Numbered from the stretch's first letter, positions 11,065 through 23,222 are shown. The stretch is DNA of 64,000 bases from Gymnothorax reevesii (GCA_029721435.1 CM056573.1:153347947-153411946), one strand, 5' to 3'. Made by a program: numbers and translations. Notes: generated from the letters alone by a model not told the origin.

Positions 11065-12578
11065 TATACTCAGCAACAAAAGTTTCTGTGACACCAATAT
11101 TGTTAATTATTTTTCATAACGCAATTATGAAATTGTCATACATGGTGATATCAGACTGAAACAGTACACGTAAACACAACATTGAAATGGAAATCATGAA
11201 AATTCAAGAAAATGACTTTGCACGTGAAAATGTGCGTAAATCATGCTTGTGGATGGCAATAAAAGAGGAGAATTTTTGGAATGCTCACATTGTGCCTGAT
11301 GAACGACGGAAGCATCACTTATCGAAAACACAGCCATTTCGGATCAGGAACTCTACCCTCTAAATGCCAAGACTGTCTGAAAATGATCGGTGGAGGGCCA
11401 TTCGGATGATTGAATCCGGAACCTCGCAGAGGGAAGTTGCTCATCGCCTGAATGTCCACCGAAACACCATTTGGAACTTATGGCAGCGTCATCAGCAGAC
11501 AAGACATGTCAGAGACCGTCCTCGCAGCGGCCGTCCATGAGTAACCACTCCCAGACAGGACAACTGGATTCGAACAACCCATCTCCGAAATCGATTCCAA
11601 CCTGCAACCATAACTGCAAGAACGATACCTGGTTTGAGGCGACTGTCTGCACAGACAATCCGTCGCCGTCTCCGTCATTTTGGCATTGTCCCACGTCGGC
11701 CAGCAAGACGTCCAATACTCACAGTACAACACCGACGACTGCGTCTACAGTGGGCACAACAACATCGACGGTGGATCCAACGTCAGTGGGATCTTGTACT
11801 CTTCACTGATGAATCAAGATTCATGCTTAACCGATGTGATGGTCGTTTACGTGTATACCGTCGACGTGGAGAACGTTATGCCAACAACTGTGTTCAGGAA
11901 TTTGATCGTTTTGGAGGTGGTAGTGTCATGATTTGGGGAGGGATCACGGCTAGAAACAGAACAGATTTGCTTGTTATTGATGGAAATCTGACAGGTCAAA
12001 GATATTGCGATGAAGTGCTACGGCCATTGGTGGTACCGTTTTTGATGCAACATGGTCCCGGAATAACGCTGCAACATGATAACGCCAGACCACACGTTGC
12101 AAGGATTGTACAGCAGTATCTGATGCAACAACATGTCAATGTCCTGCCATGGCCAGCCAGATCCCCAGACATGTCCCCAATCAAGCATCTTTGGGACGAG
12201 ATGGATCGACGTTTGCGGCGGTTGGATAACCCGCCAGCTACACTCCAGGAATTGCGACAACGTCTACGTCAGATTTGGAATGACATCCCACAGCAATTTC
12301 TGGCACATCTGATTCGGTCCATGCGCCGGAGATGCGTTGCTTGCATCATGGCACGAGGAAGTCACACCCGGTATTGAAGTGTGAAGGTCACAATTGGTTA
12401 GACGTCAGACAAGTGCTTCATGACGCATGAAAATGACATTTTTCGTTTTGAGTGACGTTGGCACTGAAAAGTCAGTGTTTCTCCTGTTAAATAAACATAT
12501 TGATTGCATTGAGATCTTTGCGTGTCATTTATAACATACACATAAATGGTGTCACAGAAACTTTTGTTGCTGAGTATA
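11065..12578 (+). mobile_element. Full-length Tc1-like transposon, TA target
   Basis: Perfect inverted terminal repeats of 32 bp (counting the TA-rich tips) lie at 11065-11096 and 12547-12578. They begin at TACTCAGCAACAAAAG and are flanked by TA. The element is about 1.5 kb and carries one transposase gene in plus orientation. Identical TIRs point to a fairly recent insertion into the GBP intron. Confidence 0.93.
11364..12377 (+). pseudogene. Tc1-like DD34E transposase, inactivated
   Basis: The 337-codon frame runs from ATG 11364 to TGA 12377 with one internal TGA at 11538-11540. The N-terminal third is a helix-turn-helix DNA-binding region (SGTSQREVAHRLNVHRNTIW). The catalytic domain shows the first Asp in LFTDES (residue 149) and the second in QHDNARPH (residue 239). 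At residue 274, exactly 34 residues further, the catalytic Glu is replaced by Lys (SPIKHLWD). Both the stop (expected CGA) and the Lys codon fit CpG deamination. The protein cannot be active, although its ends could still be moved by a related transposase. Confidence 0.92.
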
Positions 12579-14074
12579 TGTAGGGTGTGGAATCGGAAGA
12601 CCTGACGGTCAGAAATGCTTAACTAGATTGTATAAATGAAGTAATGAAATAATAAATAAAAGCTTTGTTTTTTTGTTTTTAAAATGACTAAATCATGAAA
12701 CTGATAAAATTATTCTGGATAATTTTTTTTTTATTCAAATGTCTAACCTTAGTACTCACTATCTGAGGTATTTGACTGACTTGTCACCCTCTTTTATTTT
12801 TTTCACTCTATTGCTGTCACTAATCTGGCCTGATGCCAAAGTTGAAGGAACTGGTGATCTGACGACTGATTACAATGTAGTGTTAAAACTGCATTACACT
12901 TCCAGTCTATTACATTTCCTTGAGTACCTGGTGTGGGATTCCTAATTTTTATTTTTTTAACTTCCGAAAGCCCAAGGTCCCCGTAGCGGTAATGCCGACA
13001 GTGCCGTGAGCCTCTGACCCTTGACCACATAATTGCTTTCAAGCTCTTCCTGTTTAATATCACTTGATTATGAATCACACAATATATTTACTGAATAATC
13101 AAGACCAATATATAAGCTTGTAATCATCAAGAAATTAAGAAATGATAGAGCGGTGCAACCTAATTTAAGATTGTATTTCATCCAAATGTTCTCAGCATTC
13201 AAATAGGTTACATTTGCAGGGAAACACAGCTGCCTGATTACCGATATGGGATAATAATCAATTTATTAGCCTAATTTACCAATGCTTCTTAGGTCAAAAT
13301 TGAATGATTTTGTTAATTGCTTATCAGTACATTGTTAAAGTTTGACACATGCCATGCATTTAAAATCATTTACAATGCATGCTGTGAGTTGAAATTTCAT
13401 GGTAGCAAAATCATTCATGCGGTCTTCGTAGTCCAGCTTCAGGGAAAGGCTTCCAGTAGCAAGGCTCCGATATGAGACTGTATGAACAGCATTTATCAAA
13501 TTAATTAATTTAAAATAAAATCTAAGTCTCATCCACAGTAAATACCATCTTTATCAGCATTTACTACATAACATTCTACTTCAAGATGGAATTTGTTGAA
13601 TTTTCAGTTAATTGCCATCAATGCAATCTCATATTATAGCCTCCTTCTTTGATGCAAAGTTATGTCTTAACCATTAATGGTAACACAGCTTGTTGGTGTT
13701 CTATTTGCTTGCTAAATTAATTCAATTGATTGTCTGATTCTCGATCAGGAATAGGTTGAGAGCTGACCTGCATTATAGTAATGTCACTGGTCATAAACAG
13801 TTTTATTTTTACATAAGCAAACTTAATACGTGAACCTGAGATGGCAAAACTGCATTTTAAAAAATGTTATCTAGGACATGTCAAGCCGACTGGACACTAA
13901 AGTCGGAAAAAAAATACATATTGTTTTGTGGGTTACAGGAATTTAGAAGCTTTGAAAAATATTGACGTTTAATGTCACCATTACTGTTGATGGAAAAATC
14001 CTTCTGCCAATTGATTCTCACAACTGAACAAATTAACACTTAGTTGCTAACTAGGAAATGTAAATGGGAACGGG
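12579..14074. other. GBP intron without recognised gene
   Basis: AT-rich unique-looking sequence. I see no element ends or coding frame. Confidence 0.5.
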
Positions 14075-16960
14075 TTATGAGAAGTAGTGTGCTTTAAGGC
14101 GAGGTGAGAGCAGGGCTATAATGCCTCCAACTATAACTGTTGCTATGTCAAGTACTTTCACTTGCCATCTTGATGGTAAGCACTGAACCCTAGGGAATGT
14201 CTTGGGACAGAGGAGCAGTAGAAGAGATGCAGTTGTTGATGCTGATGAACTGTTGTCTGTTAGTGAGGTATGACTTAAGCCAAAAGAGGGCAGCACCTGT
14301 GATATTGAGGGAGTGTTGAATGCAGGAGAGATAAATGGAGTGGGTGATGGTGTCCAAAGCTGCAGAGAGGTGAAACAGCAGAAGAATGCTGAGATGACCA
14401 GAGTCTGAGGAGGTAAGGAAGTCATTGATGACTTCAAAAAGGGCTGTTTCTCTGCTGTGCACCGAATGCAAACCAGACTGAAATGGCTTGAACAAGTCAT
14501 TGGAAATGAGGGGGGTCTTGGGTTCGAAGGTATTTTTGACAGAAAGAGGAGACTGTAGATGGACCAGAAATGGTTCATCCAGGTTTTTTGAAGATGGGGG
14601 TGACCGCAGGCAGTTTAACTGTTTGGGGGACCGAGCCAGAGCTGAAGAAGAATTTAATGATTTCAGTGACAAGTGGGAAGATAGCCGGGAGACACTTCTT
14701 CACAAAATTGGATGGAATGAGATCCAGAACTGAAAAGAAGTTTTTAATCCCTGTAATAAATTTGGACAGCTCAATTTGGGACACGGGAAAACTGATACAG
14801 TGGTAAAGGCAGGAGAGTCAGGTGAGGAGGTGGAGAGGCTGCTGTAGATGGCGTCAATTTTTGTGTGGAAAAATGGAAGTAAGGAGTCCCACTAGTTAAC
14901 TGCGGAGGACTTGGAGGTGTTGTCACTGGGTTTGAGAAGTTTGTTAGTTGTGGAAAAGAATGTCTTGGGGTCGCTGGAGTGAGGGCGTATGAGGTGAGTG
15001 TAGTAGGTGGACCAGGCTGTGATGAGAGCATCTTCGTAATGTTGGAAGGCAGTCTGTGTAGGCTTGGAGATCCACTGTTTAACCAGTATTCCTGCAGATC
15101 CTTTCAAGATAGCGCTCACGGGATTTTCATTTGATGGAGTTCAGGAGTACACCTGGGAGCTGAGTGCCCGAATGAGACCGCCTTGGTTTTGACGGGAGCC
15201 AGCAGATCAAAAGTGCATTGTTGCATTAGTTGACAAGATCAGAGGTATTGTGAGACAGAAGGGGAGGGGAGGCAAACATCTTGCTGATTAGATGGGCTGG
15301 AAGAGCTGAGGAGGGGATAGACCTGAAATTTCCGAAGGATATTTAACATCTGTGTTGTGGGATGGGGATTGAGATGTCAATGTCCATAGTAATTGCATGG
15401 TGGTCAGAGCTACTGAGCTGGTAATGTCAACCAAGCATACAGACTGCTCATGAGCTAAGTGAAACCAGTTGCGAGTGTCATACAAGTGTGGCTGGTAGCA
15501 TCTGAACAGCTTCAGGACAGTTTTAATCGCAATGACCAGTCCATTTTCAAGGATGATGACATTGACACCTAAGCTTCCACTGTGCTCTTTTACATAGGAA
15601 GCTGTATGGACACTGTTACCACCACAAAGTAAATCTGTATCCTTTCCAACAGCAAGCCATGGATGACCAAAGACGTCCCACTCCTGCTCAAGGCCCACAA
15701 CATGGCTTTAAGGTCTGGAGATGCACAACAGTACAGTGTTGCCAGGTCAGAACTGAAGAGGGGCATCAGAGACGCCATAGCAGCCTACAGGAGGAGGATT
15801 GAGGACCACTTTGACAACTCGGACCCACAATGTGCATGGCAAGGGATATAGTGCATCAAAAATCAAAACAATAACATCAACCCACCCACCAGCAACAGAG
15901 CTACACTGGCTAAGGAGCTCAACTTCTTCTTCAGCTGCCATGAGGGGGAGACTATAGACATTGTAGCTGGTGCTGGGGCCATAACAAACAACCAGGCATT
16001 CATCTTACAGACTGCTGAGGTACAACGCATGCTCTGCAACATTAACATATGGCAGGCTGCTGGCCCAGATGCTGTTCCGGGACAGGTCCGCAGTATTAGT
16101 ATTAGAAAATAATTAGTTAAAGTTAGTTAAACTGGCAAAGGTTTAAGTATCAGTTGTAAAAAACCTAATAAATAAGATTTGAGATACAGATATCTTATTG
16201 GTGCTATGAATTAGAATTAGTATTCCTGTGGGTGTGATAGCAGATAGCTAGGTCAGAAAATCAGGCAAATCTGAGAGAATAGAGGGATTAGGCTTGGAGG
16301 GGCAGTATATAATTGCAGTGACCAAAGGAGTGGGACCAGAAAGTTTATGAAGGCAAGATATACAAAAGAATCAGCTGCAGTAATGGAAATGTTTGTTTTA
16401 ATGTCCTTCCAGTAGACATCGGCAACAACACCTGCCTGCCCCTCAAGACGAGGTTTATCAATGGATGTGAATCCAGTGAGAGAGGTCTGATTTTGTGTGA
16501 AATTGTCCAGGGGTTTCTGCCAGCTTTCAGTGATGCAAAGGAAGTCTAGGTTACTGTCTGTTATAAACTCATTCAAAATGAGACTTTTATTGTTGAGTGA
16601 GCAAATGTTGAGGAAAGCCAGTTTCAAGTAACTTTGATTTGTTATCGGCCATGAGGATCACGGAAGAGGATGGAAATTAGAAGACCACGGAAGAGGACAG
16701 AGATTGTGCAGATTCACGTGCTGCTGCTTGTGATGACGTCATGAGGAACAGTTATGCCAGGACCACAGAGATGGAATAGAGTTTAGGAACATTTCACTGT
16801 GAAGAAACACATGACTAGAGCCTCTTTGTAAAAGACGGCTTCTGTGAAATGTTCTAGTTTCTTTGTGAGTGACCACCCTGGCTGGACAGAGGTGGTTATT
16901 GAAGTCATGAAGATCTGAGTTGAAGCACAGCAGCAGCATTGTCCAGATGGGGAGCTGTAG
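14075..16960 (-). mobile_element. L2-like LINE, degraded, endonuclease to reverse transcriptase
   Basis: On the minus strand an endonuclease start is visible near 16630-16400 (NICSLNNKSLILNEF, CITESWQKP, IDKPRLEGQAG). A linker follows at 15119-14892, and then the RT palm (FQSGLHSVHSRETALFEV, LSAALDTITHS, LKSYLTNRQQF) at 14490-14190. The order and motifs match L2/CR1-type LINEs of fish. The frame is broken several times and the RT is lost before its catalytic YADD box. A plus-strand LINE fragment lies inside it (15596-16087). The 5' side abuts the truncated gypsy RT at about 16960. Confidence 0.8.
15596..16087 (+). mobile_element. LINE fragment (endonuclease-RT linker), opposite orientation
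   Basis: In plus orientation the frame from about 15660 encodes a charged linker (SELKRGIRDAIAAYRRRIED, CAWQGI) and, after a stop, text resembling the pre-RT segment with AAGPDAVPG-like sequence near 16055-16085. This is typical of a different fish LINE family from the one surrounding it. Both ends are truncated, and it appears to interrupt the minus-strand L2 element. Confidence 0.7.
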
Positions 16961-17694
16961 ACTGTATCATCCCTTGGAACGTGACTGGGGCATTTTTCAT
17001 TCCAAAGGGTAGGATACTGATATAACCCAGATGGTATAGCAAAAGCAGAGAAGCTCTTGGCCCTCTCAGTTAAAGGCACGCACCAATAACCCTTCAATAA
17101 ATCAATCTTGGTCAGAAACTTTGCTTGCCCTACTCCATCGATACAATCATCAATCCTAGGTATTGGAAACACATCAGTTCTAGTTATAGCATTGATTTTG
17201 CGATAATCTGTACAAAATCTAGTACTTCCATCAGGTTTTGGAACTAGCACACAGGGTGAACTCCAATCTGAGTTAGAGGGTGTGATAATATCATGTTCTA
17301 ACATGTACTCAACCTCTTTCTCAGCAGTCTCTCTCTTTTCAGGATTCATTCGGTACGGATGCTGTTTTATTGGTTTGGCATCACCAACATCTACATTATG
17401 AGAGGCTAAAGAAACTCTCTTTGGAACATCAGGAAATAGATCTTTATATTTCTTGATCAACCTCTCAAACTGATCTTTCTGCGAGGGTTCTAAGTGCTGG
17501 AGTTTTACATCAAGATTTTGCAACACTTCAGAATTTGAAAATTTACATAAAAGAAGTCCAGCTTTAATTCTAGGTTCATCATCTTGAAACTCCCCCTCAT
17601 CTTTGCAAGTCTCGGCCATAGGAGGATCTGAAGTGACAGCTGCAACCCTAGCATTTCTGTCATGATAAGGCTTCAGCATGTTAATGTCACACAA
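16960..17694 (-). pseudogene. Reverse transcriptase N-terminal part of the gypsy element
   Basis: The frame starts within a few bases of the integrase end (CDINMLKPYH), so the two were one polyprotein before a small frameshift. It continues with IKQHPYRMNPEKRE, WSSPCVLVPKPDGSTRFC, DYRKINAITRTDVFPIPRID and FLTKIDLLKGYW, the fingers and palm of Ty3/gypsy RT. A frameshift near 17005 precedes LPFGMKNAP-type sequence, and the match ends near 16960. The YXDD box, RNase H and 3' LTR are missing. Confidence 0.87.
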
Positions 17695-18640
17695 CCACTT
17701 TTGGCTTTCTCCTATCTGGAGTCTTCACAATGTAATTGAGATCATTGAGTTTTGTTAGAATTTCATATGGACCATGAAATCTAGCCTGCAATGGATTGGA
17801 CTGCAAGGGAAACAACACAAGAACCTTGTCTCCAGGTTTAAACTCACGGCTTCTAGGCTTTTGATCATGCAAAGTTTTAATTTTTCCCTGACTTGATTTC
17901 AAGTTCTCTTTGGCTAGGTCACAAGCTGCACGCAGTCTTTTCTTGAACTTGCGAACACAGTCTAACAGACTGATATGCGGCTCTTTCTCTTGCCATTGTT
18001 CACTCAACAATAGCAAAGGTCCCCTCACTTCATGGCTAAACACTAGCTCAAATGGACTGAATCAGGTGGACTCTTGCGCACTGCTTCTCTAGCTGCAAAC
18101 AACAGCAAATTAACACCTTCATCCCAGTCTTTCTAATGGTCATAACAATAAGTCCTCATCATTGGCTTGAGAGTGGAATGAAACCGCTTTAAGGCACCCT
18201 GACTCTCTGGATGATAGGCACTGGAAAGAATCTGCTTCGCACCTAGTTCATACACAACCTGCTGAAACAATCCAGAAGTGAAACTGCTACCTTAGTCTGA
18301 CTGAATTTCCCTGGGAAGGCCAAACAACATGAAGAACTTTATCAGAGCCTTCGACATTGCATTTGCCTTGATGTTGCGTAGAAGTATGGCTTCAGGGAAT
18401 CAGGTAGATGCACACGATTGTTAACAAGTACTGATTTCCAGATCTAGTCTTGGGTAATGGACCAACACAATCAACAGTGACCTTGCAGAAGGGCTCCCCA
18501 AATGCTGGGATAGGCTGTAATGGAGCTACAGGTGGGCCTAACAGGTGTTTTCCAACTACCTGACAAGTGTGACAAGTTTTGCAAAAGTTGGAAACATCTT
18601 TCCGAAGCCCAGGCCAGAAGAAGTGTTTCATGATCTTATC
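17687..18640 (-). pseudogene. Integrase of the gypsy element
   Basis: The zinc-binding HHCC end is seen as CKTCHTCQ (about 18586-18562). The first catalytic Asp is in VTVDCVGPLPKT. The second is in a QSD motif at about 18295, directly followed by an in-frame TAA. The Glu is in AYHPESQGALKR near 18200. The C-terminal barrel is visible as FKPGDKVLVLFP and RFHGPYEILTKL, and it ends at RRKPK next to a frameshift. Integrase inserts element cDNA into the host genome; this copy is broken. Confidence 0.85.
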
Positions 18641-19432
18641 AACAGTCTTGTAAACACCAAGATGACCTCCAAAAGGTAAACTATGAGCTATTGTTAAGAT
18701 CTCATTCCTGTCGACCTTCGGAACGGTAATTTAGGTAACACTGCCTAATCCGCATTGCAGGGATATCAGAAAGGTGCCACTTCCGCATCAACACACCATC
18801 CTTAAGATAATACCCAACTGAAACTGCATCTATTTCTTTATCCAGAAGGGCTCTCCTCTTTCGTACACAAATTTCAGGATCATTAGTTTGCTCTTGAAAA
18901 CCCCCTTTCTGGACAGAGACAAGTCTCCAGACACATCAGAATCACCAGACCCATCTGGCTGGCTGAACAGAGAACTGATAAAAGTGCCTTATAAGTCCTC
19001 AAATGGAGAAACCATAGTTTCCAACCATAGCCAAACAGAGTCATGAGGCGAACCACCCGAGTCATGAGTATTCAATGTGCTGGACGGCACCACATCATTT
19101 TCTTCTTGAGCCTTCTTGGCCATAGCACGGGTCACTGCACAGGAAGGAAACAGGGATGGGTCTTCATCGCCATCTTCAGTGCTCGGCTGTAAAGTAAGAT
19201 GAGCAGGGGGAACTACATTGCCCCCAGCCAGACCATTGCCTAGCAACAGAGAAACACCCTTGATAGGTAGACTTAACATAAGTCCCACCTTTGCCTGTCC
19301 TGTAACTATATCTGACTTCAAGAATACAGAGTGCACAGGTGCAGATAAAGTCCTCCCTTCAATACCTTGTACAAGTATGAAATCCCCAGAAGCGGTCTTA
19401 TCACGTAACTCCAAGGGGTCCATCAACAAAAG

Positions 19433-19762
19433 TCACTGATAAGCCCCGGTATCCCTTAGGATATATATGGGTACAGGAGGGGAATGCTTATTCAGAGCCA
19501 CAAATCCTTCTGACACAAATGGAAGAAATTCCTCCCTCACAAAGTCAGCAGTATCAGGCTTCTTAGCCCCACAAGGAGCAGGCAATTTAGCAGATCGGTC
19601 ATCTACTACAGGGGTTTCTACCCTTGTTTTCACAAAGGCACTTGGTTTGGTATCCTTTTCTCTTTCTTTCTTCGCAATAAGGAACCAGCAGTTAGTTGTA
19701 ACATAACCAGATTTCTTGCAATAATTGCAAACTGGACCACTTTTGTCACTGTCAGCTTTCAC
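19433..19762 (-). pseudogene. Gag zinc knuckle and retropepsin start
   Basis: CNYCKKSGYVTTNC (19731-19690) is a CCHC knuckle whose His is replaced by Tyr, so zinc binding would be impaired. Further down, ILRDTGAYQ keeps the DTG active-site triplet of an aspartic protease. A frame change follows at about 19433, and the protease body continues to about 19200 (FILVQGIEGRTLSAPVH, GVSLLLGNGLAGG). The protease would process the gag-pol polyprotein. Confidence 0.78.
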
Positions 19763-20102
19763 ACTTTGATCAGACCTGTGACTGGATTTCTGAGCACCAT
19801 CACCAGATTTGTCTTTGTCTTTCGGTGAGGAATCTTGGGTATCACCGTTACCTTTCTTCTGAAATTGGAACCATCTATTGTTACTGCTAAGCTGAAATTA
19901 GGACTTATGTGTGAGAACATATTCATCTGCAAATTTGGCAGCTGATTGCAAATTCAGTGCTTGCTTCTCAATAAGGTAGGTCTTAATATCATCCTTAACA
20001 AAGTTCTTGAATTCTTCAACTAACACCATCTCTGTTAGTGAGTTGAAATCATCCTTGACCTCCATAGAAGTACACCAGCGCTCAAAGCAAACCTTCTTCT
20101 CG

Positions 20103-20905
20103 TTAGCAAATTCCACATAAGTCAAATTTCTTCAGACCTCTGAATTTCTGTCGGTAAGCCTCTGGAACCAACTCATAAGCTGTCAAAATAACCTTTTTGA
20201 CAACCTCATAATCAGAGGAATCATCTGCAGACAAAGCCGAATAGGCTTGTTGAGCTTTACCCTTGAGGACAGTTTGCAACATCAGAGGCCAGTGTTCCTT
20301 TGGCCACAGGCAACTCTTATCTACCTTCTCAAAACACTGGAAATGCTTTTCAACCTCCTTCCCCGAAAATGGAGGCACCAGTTTCGCCCCCTGGCTCGCA
20401 CAAAATTTGTTCTCCGCTTCCATTTAAATTTTTAGTTGCTCCATTTGGAGCCTTTCTTCTCTATTTAACTTCTCTAATTCAAAATCTCTGTCTCTGTCTC
20501 TCTCTTCCTGCTCTTTCCTCTTTCTCTCTCTCAATTTTCTTTTTTTATTCCTCCCTTTCTTTTTTCTCTTCCCTTGCTAATTTTTTCTAACCCAAACTGC
20601 CTTTCTTTCTCTCTTTCTGCACTCTCAAATTCTCTTTGTTTTTCTTTTTCCTCCCTTTCAATTTCTGGTATTTTTAATTTAAGTTCCATTTCTATATTTG
20701 AATTTTCCACAGGAAACTGTTCCAGATCTCCTGGTGCAAACACATTTTCATCAATGTCATAATCAACTATCTCTCTAGCCAGTCTTGCTTTTCGCATGGC
20801 TGGTTTTACCTCAGTCAGCTCTAACTGTCTGAATATTTCTAGCAGTTCTGTCTTTTTAAAGGACTTCAAAACCTCTACGGTTGGTGATGCCAAGAAATCA
20901 TCCAT
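20103..20905 (-). pseudogene. Gag of the gypsy element
   Basis: It starts at ATG 20905 (MDDFLASPTVEVLKSFKK). A first segment of about 125 codons (to 20531) begins with a SAP/SCAN-like helical start and becomes a highly charged E/K/R-rich coiled region. A frame change leads into 20423-20103, with LVPPFSGKEVEKHFQCFEKV and TAYELVPEAYRQKFR, the capsid-like helical region of this gag family. A further frame change continues it to 19898. Purine-rich slippage-prone tracts (20450-20580) lie at the first break. It packages element RNA when intact. Confidence 0.82.
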
Positions 20906-21003
20906 TGCTGTTGATCTGTCAATATATATCTAGGAAGAATTTAAAAAACTATTTTACAATTTGAAATGTTAGATTTTCAATAAATGACTCACACAATGGT
21001 CTC

Positions 21004-21020
21004 TCCCGGACGAGCCCCCA
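21004..21020 (-). promoter_or_regulatory. Primer-binding site, tRNA-Pro type
   Basis: The minus strand reads TGGGGGCTCGTCCGGGA, matching the 3' end complement of tRNA-Pro as used by several retroelements. It lies two bases inside the terminal ...CATAACA of the presumed 5' LTR and 98 bp upstream of the gag ATG. Confidence 0.85.
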
Positions 21021-21023
21021 ATT

Positions 21024-21611
21024 TGTTATGACATAAAAAAACAGCAAGGGATGACAGACAAAATTTCAAAACTTAAACAGACTTTATTAAACAAAGACTG
21101 ACAACTAACCTACAATTTATACAACTGACCAAGATTGACATATACAAGAAAAAAAATATTTACAGTCCCTTGTGATGGGGTTGCTTGGTGACGTCCTGGG
21201 ACAGGAAAATGCTCTAACACAGGCAAACATCCACAAAAAAAAAAAAAAAAACGTCACAGGTCTTGGAAAGAGTGACAGGTCTGGTCAAATGTATCCTTTT
21301 CCTTGCAATTTCTCCTACTACTTTAATCGCTCAATTTTTCTCCTTATACTCTTTTGCAGCCCCCTCCCACCTTACAGACTTTTTTCAATTCTCTGGGACT
21401 TCCCCTATCAGACAAGCCCAGGACATGCCCAAACCCAGCTCCAGACTGGGCTCAACAACAAAAAAAAGGTCAATACTGCCATCTAGTGGCATTTTCTTCA
21501 CATTACACCACTCCCTGATACTCGCGTGTGATTTTCCCATGCCCTCACAGCGGTGTGAGACAGTTCATAGTGATTTAATTTCCTTTAAGGACAATGTACA
21601 AATCGAATAAC
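21024..21611 (-). repeat. Presumed 5' LTR of the gypsy element (outer edge uncertain)
   Basis: The inner edge is set by the primer-binding site: the plus strand starts TGTTATGACATA at 21024. The outer edge is a guess at ATAACA near 21611. With no 3' LTR to compare, the length cannot be confirmed. The region includes an A run at 21236-21251. Confidence 0.45.
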
Positions 21612-22800
21612 ATTATATAACATAAATGATGCATTTGTTTACTTATTCAGGTATAAAACTTGCTACGTTTGATATTGTGTGTTCAGTTGGACTTTATGAG
21701 AGTGGGAACCACAGCCCGATAAATCCAAAAGTCTGAGAATTAGTGATTGAAGAAGGTACACAATTAGTCAGTCAAGTGTTAGACTTTCCTCATTGGCCGT
21801 TGCTCTTCACAATGAATCCATGAGTCCAGCCATATACTAAATTTTATCCTTGTCTTGTTGCACCTTGCCTAATATGGAAAGTTCCAACTACCTTGTAAAC
21901 AATGGAAGGACACTGTCAAAGCTACTGCAAACCAGCACCACACTTTTTCCTGTGTTTTGTCATTACATTTAAAACACAGTGTTTTGCTTTGCTTGGGAGT
22001 TGCCAACATAGACATTATGGATTATACTCATCTCACAGCACCCCATTGATGATTTTTTACAAAAAAAAAAAAATTAAGTAAATATATGTGTAAATGAAAT
22101 TAAAAAAAGAAAAACATACCACTGGACCAAACATGCATATATGGAGCTTTTAGCTATTCACATTTATATGTATGTTGAGAAATACCAGAAATCAGCGTGA
22201 ATTCATGCACTTAAAATAGTAGATATGGAGAGTGGAATCCAAGTGCAGGCAGTTTTAGAGATGCAGATAGAAGGGGAAAAACGATTATCTAAAATAAATA
22301 TTAAATCCTTTTAATGGAGGCGCAAGTCAAAAAAAAAAAAAAAAGGCCCTTAATGTGCCAATCGAAACACAGTCGGGGAACACTAGTGCTAACAGCATTG
22401 CGGATCAAAACTGGGTGTGTCTACATCCATTGAAGTAATTTCAGACTCAAGGTGTTAGCACTACTGTGGTGCTGCTTACAGATAGACTGGTCTAAGACAA
22501 ATTAATAACCTGCGAGAAAGTTGGGATTTTAGTGTCATTAAGGCTAATCAAATAAGCTGCTGTCATTCCCTTTAAAACCAGAGTGTTAATGCTATAGCGA
22601 ATTGGCAATTTAATTGTGTTACTTAAAAAAAAACCACCTAAATTTCTAAGGCCCTGTGAGGATTGCTTCTCACAAGAAGAAACGGAACAATTTGTTTGAG
22701 AGAACAGGGATCAGTTCACCAGATTGTGTGTTTTATAAAAAAAATCATGTGGGCCATTTAAAACTACACAAAGCTATTAAAACAAGGGTGAAGTGGACTT
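21612..22800. other. GBP intron without recognised gene
   Basis: Unique-looking sequence with A-rich runs (for example 22329-22345). Nothing is coding. Confidence 0.5.
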
Positions 22801-22805
22801 TATTT

Positions 22806-22960
22806 TTATACCCCCCCGCAACAAAGTTTAGGGGGTTTTATACCCCGGCAACGAAGTTTAGGGGGGTATACTGGATTTGCTTTGTCCGTCCGTGTGTGCG
22901 TGCGTGCGAGTGTCTGTGCGTGTCTGTGTGTATGTGCGTGCGTCTGTGCGTCCGGATCTA
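22806..22960. repeat. CCCCC/GGGGG hairpin repeat with TGTGCG-rich tail
   Basis: Two near-copies of ATACCCC(CC)GCAACAAAGTTTAGGGGG(GT)TTATA are followed by TTGTCCGTCCGTGTGTGCG and a GT/CG-rich stretch. The unit is itself a weak palindrome. This pattern is a widespread aquatic-animal repeat, but I cannot classify the element. Confidence 0.6.
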
Positions 22961-23184
22961 GATCTCATAACCTAATCATCTGAGTTAGAAAATTTTTTCT
23001 CTTGGTGGAAGGTCTATTGACTGTGGTACTGCCCGACTACTTGTTTTTTGTAGTGTTTACACATTTTTGTAATTGTAGGTCTGATGGTTTCAGTATGAAT
23101 GTACTGATATACATGCAGGGGGTATCCTGTAAGCCATGCTTACTGACTAAATCTAGTTTTAATTATTTTAACCCTCCTGCCACA

Positions 23185-23222
23185 CACAAACACACACACA
23201 CACACACATACACGCACACCTG
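23185..23222. repeat. CA microsatellite
   Basis: A run of ACACAC with few interruptions. Confidence 0.9.

Larger units (their letters stand above)
16960..21024 (-). mobile_element. Ty3/gypsy retrotransposon with PR-IN-RT order (Gmr1-like), 3'-truncated
   Basis: Going down the minus strand, the order is: primer-binding site (21020-21004), gag (20905-19700) with CCHC knuckle, protease (about 19450), integrase (18640-17690), then reverse transcriptase (17690-16960). Integrase upstream of RT is the copia-like pol order known from the Gmr1 group of deuterostome Ty3/gypsy elements. The RT is cut off before YXDD, where the L2 LINE begins. No 3' LTR is present. Several stops and frameshifts show it is dead. 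Confidence 0.88.

Noticed and set aside
22860..22960. CRISPR-like or regulatory array
   Set aside because: Repeats are GT/CG microsatellite-like with no constant repeat-spacer pattern, in a eukaryotic intron.
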